Source: Conexibacter sp. CPCC 206217 (GTDB taxonomy: Bacteria; Actinomycetota; Thermoleophilia; Solirubrobacterales; Solirubrobacteraceae). From it: a stretch of 64,000 nucleotides of DNA. The stretch's first letter is position 1. Each line of letters opens with the position of its first letter. The translations under genes and the position numbers were made by a program. A model generated the notes under the pieces. It saw nothing but the letters and a program-made list of their open reading frames with translations, was not told where the DNA came from and searched no databases. The DNA lies in the NCBI RefSeq assembly GCF_030646165.1, contig NZ_JAUTDO010000004.1, positions 506,156-570,155 of the forward strand, given 5' to 3'. This document shows positions 39,600 through 47,352 of this stretch, one piece after another.

Positions 39600-40961
39600 C
39601 TAGCCGAAGCGGTCGCCGGCGAAGTTCATGAACTTCGGGTACTCCTTCTGGAACGTCAGCACGATGTCCCCGAGCCCGCCGTTGCGGTGCTTGGCGATGA
39701 TGATGTCGGCCTCGCCCTCGCGCTCGGACTCTCTGTCGTAGTACTCGTCGCGGTAGATGAACATGACGAGGTCGGCGTCCTGCTCGATCTGGCCGGACTC
39801 GCGCAGGTCGGACAGGATCGGTCTCTTGTCCGTGCGCGTCTCGACCGCGCGCGACAGCTGCGACAGCGCGATCACGGGCACCTGCAGCTCGCGTGCGAGG
39901 ATCTTCAGGCCACGGCTCATCTGGCCGACCTGCTCGACACGGCTCTCGACACGACCGTCGGGGCGCAGCAGCTGCAGGTAGTCGACGATGATCATGCCGA
40001 GGCCGCCGGGGTTCTGCTGGTGCAGGCGGCGGGCCTTCGCGCGCACCTCGAGCATGCTCATGTCGGACGAGTCGTCGACGTACAGCGGCGAGTCCGCGAG
40101 CCGCTGGCTGGCCTCGAGGATTCTCGGCCAGCGGTTCTCCGCGACTCTGCCCTTGCGCAGGTCCTCGCCTCTGATGCGCGCCTGCGAGGCGACGAAGCGC
40201 TGCGCCAGCTCGGCCTCGGACATCTCCAGCGAGAACAGCGCGACGGGCTTTCTGTGCTGGATCGCGGCGTTCTCGGCGATGTTCGTGACGAACGCGGACT
40301 TGCCCATCGAGGGGCGCGCGGCGAGGATGATCAGGTTTCCGGGCTGGAAGCCGCCGGTTATCTCGTCGAGGTCCTTGAAGCCCGACGGCGTGCCCGTCAG
40401 CGACGTGTGCTGGACCGACAGCCGGTGCAGCTTGTCGATCTCGTCGTCGAGCACCGCGCCGATCGAGCGGAAGTCCTTCTGGCGGTCGTCGTGCGCGACG
40501 TCGAGGATGTCGCGCTCGGCCCACTCGACGACCTCGCGCGCCGGCGCGGCGTGGTTGTAGACGTTCGCCTGGATCTCCTGGGTCGTCTTCAACAGCTTGC
40601 GCAGCAGCGCGTTGTTGTGGACGATGCGGGCGTACTCGCGCACGTTGCCGGCGGCCGGCGCGGCGCCCGCGAGCGCGTCGACGGAGGCGGGCCCGCCGAC
40701 CTCGTCGAGTCTGCCGATCGAGCGCAGCTGCTCGGTCACCGTCAGCACGTCGATCTCGCGGCTCTCGCCGTAGAGGTCGAGCATCGCCTGGTAGACCGCC
40801 TGGTGCTCCGGGCGGTAGAAGTGCTCGGGCTTCAGCCCCTCGTTGATGACGAGGCCGTAGAGCGTCGTGTCGGCCAGCAGGATCGCCCCGAGCACGGACT
40901 GCTCCGCTTCGAGGTTGTGCGGTGGTCCGAGGGGGTGCTGGTGCTGCTCGATGGCGGCCAT
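39600..40961 (-). CDS. dnaB: Replicative DNA helicase DnaB
   Basis: Hexameric 5'-3' replication-fork helicase. The 453-aa protein has an N-terminal domain starting PHNLEAEQSVLGAILL, the RecA-like core with Walker A AARPSMGKSAFV, LFSLEMSEAEL, Walker B GMIIVDYLQLL and SQLSRAVETRTDKRP, and ends near IIIAKHRNG and FQKEYPKFMNFAGDRF. No intein is present. It follows rplI after a terminator-like hairpin and has a TAGACT box 12 nt before the ATG. The DciA-like protein near 2.2 kb is its likely partner. Confidence 0.97.
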   Translation of the reverse strand: MAAIEQHQHPLGPPHNLEAEQSVLGAILLADTTLYGLVINEGLKPEHFYRPEHQAVYQAMLDLYGESREIDVLTVTEQLRSIGRLDEVGGPASVDALAGAAPAAGNVREYARIVHNNALLRKLLKTTQEIQANVYNHAAPAREVVEWAERDILDVAHDDRQKDFRSIGAVLDDEIDKLHRLSVQHTSLTGTPSGFKDLDEITGGFQPGNLIILAARPSMGKSAFVTNIAENAAIQHRKPVALFSLEMSEAELAQRFVASQARIRGEDLRKGRVAENRWPRILEASQRLADSPLYVDDSSDMSMLEVRAKARRLHQQNPGGLGMIIVDYLQLLRPDGRVESRVEQVGQMSRGLKILARELQVPVIALSQLSRAVETRTDKRPILSDLRESGQIEQDADLVMFIYRDEYYDRESEREGEADIIIAKHRNGGLGDIVLTFQKEYPKFMNFAGDRFG

Positions 40962-41047
40962 GAAGAGGTGAGGAGTCTAGGTCGGGCGGGACCGGCGTGG
41001 AACGAGATTCCCGCTCCCACCGGACGAATTCGGCGGCACACAACGAC

Positions 41048-41074
41048 GAAGCGCCGCGGCGAGCGCGGCGCTTC
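41048..41074 (-). terminator. Terminator hairpin of the rpsF-ssb-rpsR-rplI operon
   Basis: GAAGCGCCGC and GCGGCGCTTC form a perfect 10-bp inverted repeat (41048-41057 and 41065-41074) with a 7-nt loop, 37 nt beyond the rplI stop. On the minus strand it is followed by GTCGTTGTGTG, a weak T-rich tract. Confidence 0.75.
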
Positions 41075-41110
41075 GACAACGAGATGAGGCTCCGTGCAGC
41101 GGGGTGCTGC

Positions 41111-41563
41111 TTACTTCTGCTCGACGACCATCGTCTTGACGGTCGCATGCACGCCTTCGTCGATCTCGACGACGACCATGTGCGTGCCGATGTTGCGAAT
41201 CGGCTCTTCGAGCTGGATCTTGCGACGGTCGACTCTGATGCCGCGCGCCTCGCGGATCGCCTCCGCGATGTCCTGCGCGGTGACCGAGCCGAAGAGGCGG
41301 CCGTCGTCGCCCGCCTGCTGCGCGATCGTGAGGACCGTGCGGCCGAGCAGCGCCGCGTTCTCCTGCGCGCGGTCTCTCGCCTCTCTGGCGGCCTTGTCGG
41401 CGGCGATCTGCCGCTTCTGGGCAGCCTCGAGCGCGCCCTTGGTGGCCGGCTGCGCGAGCTTGCGCGGGATCAGGAAGTTGCGCAGGTAGCCGGGGGAGAC
41501 GTCGACGACCGTCCCTCTCTCACCGAGCTGCTCGACGTCTTCCAGCAGAATCGCCTGGGGCAT
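41111..41563 (-). CDS. rplI: 50S ribosomal protein L9
   Basis: Two-domain ribosomal protein. The 150-aa product starts MPQAILLEDVEQLGERGTVV with the L9 signature VSPGYLRNFLIPRKLAQPAT, a long connecting helix (KRQIAADKAAREARDRAQ) and the C-terminal GRLFGSVTAQDIAEAI. It ends the rpsF-ssb-rpsR-rplI gene string, 2 nt after rpsR. Confidence 0.97.
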   Translation of the reverse strand: MPQAILLEDVEQLGERGTVVDVSPGYLRNFLIPRKLAQPATKGALEAAQKRQIAADKAAREARDRAQENAALLGRTVLTIAQQAGDDGRLFGSVTAQDIAEAIREARGIRVDRRKIQLEEPIRNIGTHMVVVEIDEGVHATVKTMVVEQK

Positions 41564-41565
41564 CG

Positions 41566-41886
41566 CTAACGCTCCTCGCGGTCGCCGCGATCGCGACGGC
41601 CGCCGCTGCGCTCCGGCGGAGCGTCGGAGACGTACGGCAGCAGCGCCAGCTCACGCGCGCGCTTGACCGCGGTCGCGATCTGGTTCTGGTGGCGACGGCA
41701 CGCGCCCGAGATGCGCCGCGAGCGGATCTTCCCGCGCTCGGAGACCATCTTCTTGAGCCCGTCGACGTCCTTCCAGTCGACCTGCTCGATCTTGTCCTTG
41801 CAGTACGGGCACGACTTGCGTCGGTTGGACCCGATACCGCCCTTCTTGTCACGCCGTCTCGTGGGGCGCGTGCGTTGCTTCGCCAC
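41566..41886 (-). CDS. rpsR: 30S ribosomal protein S18
   Basis: S18 partners S6 on the small-subunit platform. The 106-aa protein includes CPYCKDKIEQVDWKDVDGLK and SERGKIRSRRISGACRRHQN, then QIATAVKRARELALLPYV. The CPYC pair (plus the later Cys) marks a possible zinc-binding form. It has basic N- and acidic/basic C-terminal tails beyond the core. Confidence 0.97.
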   Translation of the reverse strand: MAKQRTRPTRRRDKKGGIGSNRRKSCPYCKDKIEQVDWKDVDGLKKMVSERGKIRSRRISGACRRHQNQIATAVKRARELALLPYVSDAPPERSGGRRDRGDREER

Positions 41887-41918
41887 TCTTGGACCTTATC
41901 TCGTTGAAAGTGTGCTGC

Positions 41919-42395
41919 TCAGAACGGAATGTCGTCGTCGGCGGGCGCGGCGGGAGCAGGCGTGGACCGGAAGTCCTGGGAGTCGATCGGAACATCGCCT
42001 CCCGCCGCCACATCCTGACGCGGAGCGGCGTAGCCGTTGCCGGCGCCGCCTTCCTCACGACCGCCGAGGAACTGCACGGAATCGGCGATGATATCGATCG
42101 CCTGCCGTCTCTGCCCAGTGTTTCTGTCTTCGAACTCACGCCACTCGAGCCGGCCGTCGATCGCGACGGGACGGCCCTTCGCGAGAAAGCGGGCGCAGTT
42201 CTCGCCCTGCGCGCCCCAGACGGTCACGTCGAAGAAGTTGGGCTTGTCCTCCCACTCCCCGCCCGCGCCCTTGCGCCGCGTGTTGCACGCGATGCGCAGG
42301 CTGCAGACCGCCATACCGCTGCCGGTATGGCGCAGGTCGGGGTCACGCGTGAGGTTCCCGGTCATCACAACCCGGTTGATGTTCGTAGCGGCCAT
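41919..42395 (-). CDS. ssb: Single-stranded DNA-binding protein
   Basis: Tetrameric OB-fold protein. The 158-aa product starts MAATNINRVVMTGNLTRDPD, has GMAVCSLRIACNTRRKGAGG, FFDVTVWGAQGENCARFL and the acidic C-terminal tip DDDIPF that recruits partner proteins. AAGGAG precedes the ATG. It lies between rpsF and rpsR. The 141-nt gap before it contains an imperfect CCGGGG/CCCCGG hairpin on the minus strand that may be a regulatory element. Confidence 0.97.
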   Translation of the reverse strand: MAATNINRVVMTGNLTRDPDLRHTGSGMAVCSLRIACNTRRKGAGGEWEDKPNFFDVTVWGAQGENCARFLAKGRPVAIDGRLEWREFEDRNTGQRRQAIDIIADSVQFLGGREEGGAGNGYAAPRQDVAAGGDVPIDSQDFRSTPAPAAPADDDIPF

Positions 42396-42536
42396 GAGGC
42401 TCCTTTCGGCGGCAGATACCAGCGGCGATCGAGTCTAGACCGCGTTCCGGGGCCGATCACCAGCGTGACCCCGGAAACTGCGCTGAAAGTTCACAGCCGT
42501 GTGCGAGTCCTGTGACAGAGCGCGCGTCAGTCGCGA

Positions 42537-42914
42537 TTAAGCGACCGACTCGACCGGCTCGGCCGGCGGCAGAGCGCCGATGGCGCCCGCGGGCGGATCG
42601 CCGACGGGCGGCGTGCCCGGGAGGACCTTGATGATGCGGTGGCGCAGGACGCCGTCCGCGATCTTCAGGTTGTACGAGAGCGCCTCGACGAGCACGGGCG
42701 GCCCGCTGAACTGCAGCAAGTGGTATTCCGCGTCTCTCGTGTGGTCGATCTCGAACGCGAGGTTCCGCACGCCCCACTCCTGGGCGAGCTCGATCACACC
42801 GTCGTGATCGGCGATCGTCTGCTCGACTTCTCCGCGAATCTGGTTACGACGGTCCTCGTCGGCCGACGTGCGGAGCAGGAGCATGAGGTCGTAAATGGGG
42901 GTGAGTTCGGCCAT
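42537..42914 (-). CDS. rpsF: 30S ribosomal protein S6
   Basis: The 125-aa product contains YDLMLLLRTSADEDRRNQIR, WGVRNLAFEIDHTRDAEYHL and LSYNLKIADGVLRHRIIKVL, the S6 fold, with a Pro/Ala-rich tail. ATG 42914 is used; the frame continues far upstream (to about 44606), but that part opposes the otsA region and is not protein-like. It is the first gene of the ribosomal/ssb string. Confidence 0.95.
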   Translation of the reverse strand: MAELTPIYDLMLLLRTSADEDRRNQIRGEVEQTIADHDGVIELAQEWGVRNLAFEIDHTRDAEYHLLQFSGPPVLVEALSYNLKIADGVLRHRIIKVLPGTPPVGDPPAGAIGALPPAEPVESVA

Positions 42915-42944
42915 GGGCTTTCGTCTGCTTGACAGCGGCCGAGG

Positions 42945-42950
42945 ACTATA
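42945..42950 (-). promoter_or_regulatory. -10 box of the rpsF operon
   Basis: TATAGT on the minus strand, 30 nt upstream of the rpsF ATG. There is no good -35 at 17 nt. The leader would be only about 25 nt, too short for an obvious S6:S18-binding leader structure. Confidence 0.45.
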
Positions 42951-42992
42951 CCAACGGGGGCGAACTTTGGCGTCCGGGCCCCTCTGTATGAG

Positions 42993-43421
42993 ATGCCAGC
43001 GATCCGTTGGACCACCGCCGCCCGTGTCGCAGCCGCCGTCGCGACGCTCGTCCTGCTCGTCGCCTGGAGCCGTGGCGGCGGCGATCCGCCGCTGCCGCCG
43101 TCCGATCCCGTCCCGGTGGCGCAGCCGCCGGCTCCGGTCGCCGAGAGACTCGAACCGGCGCCGGCGACCGCCTACCGCCCGCGGCCCCAGCCGCACGGGT
43201 CGGCGCGCGGATCTGCGCGGAGAGCGGTGCCGCGCCCGCTTCGGCCCGAGCCGGTCAGACGGCCGCGCGGACGGCGCAGAGCCGCTGCAAGCAGACCGCC
43301 CGCGGCCGCTGTCCCGCAGCGGCCGCGATCGCCTCTCCCTGCGCCGTCGGCACCCCCGCCGCCGCCCTCGCCCGCACCCCCGCCCGCGCCGCAGCCGAGC
43401 GATGAGTTCGGCTTCGAGTGA
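42993..43421 (+). CDS. Proline-rich secreted or anchored protein
   Basis: A 142-aa product with an N-terminal hydrophobic segment (about residues 9-25, ARVAAAVATLVLLVAW) that may be a signal peptide or anchor. The rest is almost entirely Pro/Ala/Arg low-complexity sequence ending in SDEFGFE. No domain is recognisable. Several AGA codons, as in neighbouring exported proteins, and the intact frame support it being real, but low-complexity ORFs in GC-rich DNA can be spurious. Confidence 0.5.
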   Translation: MPAIRWTTAARVAAAVATLVLLVAWSRGGGDPPLPPSDPVPVAQPPAPVAERLEPAPATAYRPRPQPHGSARGSARRAVPRPLRPEPVRRPRGRRRAAASRPPAAAVPQRPRSPLPAPSAPPPPPSPAPPPAPQPSDEFGFE

Positions 43422-43444
43422 GCGCTCGCGCGGGCGCGCCCGGC

Positions 43445-44911
43445 TCAGTTGCCGTTCGCGCCTTCCTTCTTGCGGATGTCCGCGAGCTGGTCGTCGATCC
43501 AGTCGCCGGGGTCGCGCTGCGTGACGATCCGCTTGAGCCCGGCGAGCCGCCGCTCGCGCTCCTCGCGCGGCATCGTCAGCGCGGCGTGGATCGAGTCGGC
43601 CAGCTCCTGGATGTCGAACGGGTTGACCGACAGCGCGAACTCGCCCAGCTCCTCGTGCGCGCCAGTGTTCTCCGACAGGATCGAGACGCCGGCCCGCTCG
43701 TTCACGAGCGGACCCTCCTTCGCGACCAGGTTCATGCCGTCGAACATCGCGTTGACGAGCAGCAGGTCGTAGTTCTTGTACGCCGCGACGGCCTCCTCGA
43801 GGTCGTCGCGCAGCTTCAGGTGGATCGGCATCCAGTCGGGCGTGCCGTGGCGGTGGTTGACGACCGCGACGACCGCCTCGATCCGCTCGAGGTACTCGGC
43901 GTACTCGGGCACGTCGGTGCGCGACGGCATCAGCTGCGCGACGAACGTGACGCGCTCGCGGAACTCCGGATGCTGCTCGAGGAAGACGTCGAACGCGGTG
44001 AAGCCGCGCAGCACGTTCTTCGACAGGTCGGCGCGGTCGACGCGCAGGATCAGGTGCTCGCGCCGCCGCCGCAGCAACTCGCCCTCGAACTCGGCCGTGC
44101 GCGGCCGCTTGGCGACCGCGCGCGTCTGCTCGGCGTCGATCGGCAGCGGGTAGGCGCGGACCCACACCTGGTGGCCGTCGGGGCAATGGACGATGCCCCT
44201 GTCGAAGTCGACCTCGAGGTCCATCAGGTCGCGGCAGCACTGCAGGAAGTTGCGCCGGTAGGAGCGCGTGTGGAAGCCGACGATGTCGTTCGCCAGCAGG
44301 CCCTCGTAGATCTCCGTGCGGATCTTCGTCGGCAGCACGCGCCAGGCGTCCGGCTGCGTCCAGGGGATGTGCACGAAGTGGTGCAGGAAGACGTCGGGCC
44401 GCTCCTTGCGGATCAGCCCCGGCAGCGTGTAGAGGTGGTAGTCGTGGACCATCACGACCGGCTCCTGCTGCCCGTCGATCTCCTCCAGCACGGCGCGCGC
44501 GAGGTCCTCGTTGACGACGTTGTAGCCGAACTCGAACGCCTCGACCTCCTCGCGGCGGATGTCCGGCGCGTTCGACAGATCCCACAGGTAGTGCTGGATG
44601 AACCACAGCATCGGGTTCGCGAAGACGTTGTAGAAGCGGTCGTACGCGCCCGGATCGGAGGCGACGAGACGGACCTTGTAGCTGCCCCCGTCCGGCAGCT
44701 CGGCGGTGAACGGTCTTCCGCCGTGCTGCTCGGTGACGGCGATGTCCTGCTCCGTCATGGCGGACGCGATCCAGATCGCGTCGCGGTGGGAGGCGAGGCC
44801 CGTCAGCGCGGTGACGAGGCCGCCACCGCCGCGCTTGACTTCGCCGTTCTCCTGGAACGTGACTGGTCCGCGGTTCGAGACCAGGACGAGCGGTGCACCC
44901 TCGGCAGACAG
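43445..44911 (-). CDS. otsA: Trehalose-6-phosphate synthase (apparent CTG start)
   Basis: GT20 enzyme that joins UDP- or GDP-glucose to glucose-6-phosphate. The 488-aa protein has the N-terminal VLVSNRGPVTF and RGGGGLVTAL, VHDYHLYTLPGLIRKERPD, HHFVHIPW, VGFHTRSYRRNF, DRADLSKNVLRG and the nucleotide-sugar region VAKEGPLVNERAGVSILSE. The first in-frame ATG is residue 52, well inside the conserved core. Between the upstream in-frame TGA and that core there is no ATG, GTG or TTG. The CTG at 44911-44909 has GGAGGG 8 nt upstream, so it is the chosen start. It is the last gene of the stress operon, 4 nt after the TreT-like gene. Confidence 0.9.
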   Translation of the reverse strand: MSAEGAPLVLVSNRGPVTFQENGEVKRGGGGLVTALTGLASHRDAIWIASAMTEQDIAVTEQHGGRPFTAELPDGGSYKVRLVASDPGAYDRFYNVFANPMLWFIQHYLWDLSNAPDIRREEVEAFEFGYNVVNEDLARAVLEEIDGQQEPVVMVHDYHLYTLPGLIRKERPDVFLHHFVHIPWTQPDAWRVLPTKIRTEIYEGLLANDIVGFHTRSYRRNFLQCCRDLMDLEVDFDRGIVHCPDGHQVWVRAYPLPIDAEQTRAVAKRPRTAEFEGELLRRRREHLILRVDRADLSKNVLRGFTAFDVFLEQHPEFRERVTFVAQLMPSRTDVPEYAEYLERIEAVVAVVNHRHGTPDWMPIHLKLRDDLEEAVAAYKNYDLLLVNAMFDGMNLVAKEGPLVNERAGVSILSENTGAHEELGEFALSVNPFDIQELADSIHAALTMPREERERRLAGLKRIVTQRDPGDWIDDQLADIRKKEGANGN

Positions 44912-44915
44912 CGGA

Positions 44916-46148
44916 CTAGCCCTCCAGCTCGTTGAATATCTTCAGCCAGTCGCGCAGCAGACGTGGCATCAGGAAATGCTTGCGGATGTGCTCCTTGCCG
45001 GCCAGCCCGAGTCTGCGGCCGAGGCCAGGGTCATGGAGAATCGCACCGGCGCGCGCGGCGCACTCCTCGACGCTGCCGACGAGGTAGCCGGTGACGCCGT
45101 CCTGCACCTGCAGGGGGATCCCGCCGACGTCGCCGCCGATGAACGGGCGCGCCTTCCAGATCGCCTCCGAGACGGTCAGGCCGAAGCCCTCGCGCGTCGA
45201 CTTCTGGATCAGCACGTCGGCATGCGACTGGAACGCGTTGACCTCGATTGCGCCGACGTTGTTGAAGTTGTTGAGGATGTGGACGTCCGGGTCGCCGTTG
45301 GCGTGCGCGACGGTCGCGTTGAAGAAGTCCCAGCCCTCGGGGTCGTCGGTCGCCATCGAGCCGACGAGCGCGAGCTGCACCTCCGGCATCGACTCCTTCA
45401 CGATGCGGTAGGCGTCGATCACGCCGAGCGGATCCTTCCACGGGTCGAAGCGCGACACCTGGCACATCAGCGGCCGGTCGACGTCGATCCCGAACTGCTC
45501 GCAGATGTAGGTCGAGTCCTCCGGCGAGAAGGCCATGTTCTTCGGCGCCAGCGGGTCGATCGCCGGCGGCACGACATGGATCCGCTTGCCCATCCCCGGT
45601 GGCACGTACTGCTGCAGGTGGAAGACGGAGTCGGGATACGTCTGGAGGTACGGCAGCAGCCGCTCGATCGTCGCCGGGTTGGGCGTCGAGAGGTCGATGT
45701 GGCAGCGCCAGATCCAGTGCCGCGCCTTCTCCGGTGCGAGCGTGTGCAGCGCCGCCGGCTGCGGGTCGTGCGCGATCGCGACGTCCCAGCCGCCCGACAG
45801 CTCGCGCGCGTTCATCTCGTTGTAGCGACGCCACGACGCCCACTGCTCGTCGGTCAGGTCCTGCGGGTGGCCCTGCAGCGCGTTGTGCATCACCTTCGTC
45901 GCGTTGAAGAACTCCTCGCGGCCGTAGATCACATGCCACTCGACGTCGAGCCCGACGTCGCGCATCAGCGGGACCATCGTGTAGAGGATCTCCGAGACGC
46001 CGCCGCCGAACGCGGTCGCCGACAGGTGCAGGACGCGCCGCCCGCGCAGCGGCTCCGCCAGCTCGCGGATCTCCTCGACAAGCCCGCGCCCGACGATGCT
46101 GGAGTAGTCCGCGAGGGTCTTGTGGCCGACGGCGACGGGTTGGAGCAT
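44916..46148 (-). CDS. Trehalose synthase-type GT4 glycosyltransferase (TreT-like)
   Basis: A 410-aa GT4-family enzyme resembling TreT, which makes trehalose reversibly from NDP-glucose and glucose. Features: GRRVLHLSATAFGGGVSEIL, AIAHDPQPAALH, WIWRCHIDLSTPNP, CQVSRFDPWKDPLGVIDAYR and QKSTREGFGLTVSEAIWKAR (donor-binding EX7E-type region). SD GGGAGGG precedes the ATG. It is adjacent to OtsA, so two trehalose routes may be encoded. No OtsB phosphatase is in the window. Confidence 0.85.
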   Translation of the reverse strand: MLQPVAVGHKTLADYSSIVGRGLVEEIRELAEPLRGRRVLHLSATAFGGGVSEILYTMVPLMRDVGLDVEWHVIYGREEFFNATKVMHNALQGHPQDLTDEQWASWRRYNEMNARELSGGWDVAIAHDPQPAALHTLAPEKARHWIWRCHIDLSTPNPATIERLLPYLQTYPDSVFHLQQYVPPGMGKRIHVVPPAIDPLAPKNMAFSPEDSTYICEQFGIDVDRPLMCQVSRFDPWKDPLGVIDAYRIVKESMPEVQLALVGSMATDDPEGWDFFNATVAHANGDPDVHILNNFNNVGAIEVNAFQSHADVLIQKSTREGFGLTVSEAIWKARPFIGGDVGGIPLQVQDGVTGYLVGSVEECAARAGAILHDPGLGRRLGLAGKEHIRKHFLMPRLLRDWLKIFNELEG

Positions 46149-46161
46149 GCCGTTCCCTCCC

Positions 46162-47352
46162 TCAGCCCGGGCGGGTCCCGAGCGTCACCTGAACGGTGCG
46201 CTGTTCGCCGTCGCGCCAAACGTCGAGCGTCACGACCTCGCCCGGCGAGCGGTCGGCGACCGCGGTGGCGAGGTCGTTGTCGCGCGTGATCGGCTTGCCG
46301 TCGACCGCGGTGATCACGTCGCCGCCGACTCTGAAGCGCGCCGCCTGGAAGGCGACGTCGTCGCCGTCGCCGGCGGTCAGGCCGGCGATCGCGGCGGGCG
46401 AGCCGTCGGTGACCGACTGCACGAGCGCGCCCTGCTGCGCCGGCAGGTCGAACCTTCTCGCCAGCTGGGGGAAGATCGGGACGGTCGAGACGCCGATCCA
46501 GGCGTAGTCGACGGTGCCCTTCGCGCGCAGCTGCCCGAGCGCCCGCCGCACCGTGTCGACCGGGATCGCGAAGCCGACGCCCTCGCCGCCGCCGCCGGTC
46601 GTCTGGATCTGCGCGTTGATGCCGATCACGCGGCCCTGCGCGTCGACGAGCGGGCCGCCGGAGTTGCCGTGGTTGATCGCCGCGTCGGTCTGGATCGCGC
46701 CGCCGATCGCGAATCTGCCGGCGCCGCCGTCGCCGCCGGAGTTGAGCGAGTCGATCGTGCGGTTGGTGCCGGAGATGACGCCGACCGAGAGCGACTGCGG
46801 CTCGCCGAACGGGCTGCCGATCGCGGCGACGGGGGCGCCGACGGTGAGCCCTCTGCTGCTGCCGAGCGGGAGTGGGCGCAGCGTCAGGTCGGCGGGATCG
46901 ACCTCGATCAGCGCGACGTCGGAGTTGAGGTCGGTGCCGACGATTCTGGCCGGCACCTGATTGCCGTCGGCGAACTGCACGTAGACGGTCTCGGCGCGTC
47001 TGATCGCGCCGCCGCTGCCGTTGGTGACGACGTGCGCGTTCGTCGCGATGCTGCCGTCGCCGTCGATCACAAAGCCGGAGCCGAGCCCCTCGGAGCCGGT
47101 CGGCATCGCGTCGCTTCTCTCGCCCGGGAAGATGCTGATCACGGTCACGACGCCGGGCGCCTCGTTGGCGTAGACGACGCTCGGGTCGAAGCCGCCTCTG
47201 GCGAGCTCGCGGATCACCTCGACGCGCGTCGTGGCCGTCCGCACGGGCCCGCCGCCGAGCGCTCCGTCCTCGTTGTCGCCGCCGCAGCCTGCGCCGACGA
47301 GCGGGAGCGCGACGAGCGCGATCGCGAGGAGTGGGAGACGACGGCGGTTCAC
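46162..47352 (-). CDS. HtrA/DegP-type serine protease with PDZ domain
   Basis: Exported S1C protease for envelope protein quality control. The 396-aa protein has a signal peptide ending VGAGC (possible lipoprotein, Cys 23), catalytic His in ATNAHVVTN, Asp in SDVALIEVD, Ser in INHGNSGGPL, then a PDZ domain (AWIGVSTVPIFPQLARRFDL to RVGGDVITAVDGKPI). It overlaps the histidine kinase gene by 4 nt, so protease and sensor are translationally coupled. Confidence 0.95.
   Translation of the reverse strand: MNRRRLPLLAIALVALPLVGAGCGGDNEDGALGGGPVRTATTRVEVIRELARGGFDPSVVYANEAPGVVTVISIFPGERSDAMPTGSEGLGSGFVIDGDGSIATNAHVVTNGSGGAIRRAETVYVQFADGNQVPARIVGTDLNSDVALIEVDPADLTLRPLPLGSSRGLTVGAPVAAIGSPFGEPQSLSVGVISGTNRTIDSLNSGGDGGAGRFAIGGAIQTDAAINHGNSGGPLVDAQGRVIGINAQIQTTGGGGEGVGFAIPVDTVRRALGQLRAKGTVDYAWIGVSTVPIFPQLARRFDLPAQQGALVQSVTDGSPAAIAGLTAGDGDDVAFQAARFRVGGDVITAVDGKPITRDNDLATAVADRSPGEVVTLDVWRDGEQRTVQVTLGTRPG

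Noticed and set aside
39600..40961. Intein in dnaB
   Set aside because: The Walker A and downstream helicase motifs are contiguous and the length is normal.
42915..42950. S6:S18-binding leader of rpsF
   Set aside because: The predicted leader is only about 25-30 nt and shows no stem with the expected bulge.
44759..44915. Frameshift explanation for the otsA 5' end
   Set aside because: The upstream residues VLVSNRGP and RGGGGLVTAL are in the same frame as the rest of the protein, so no shift is needed; the missing piece is only the start codon.
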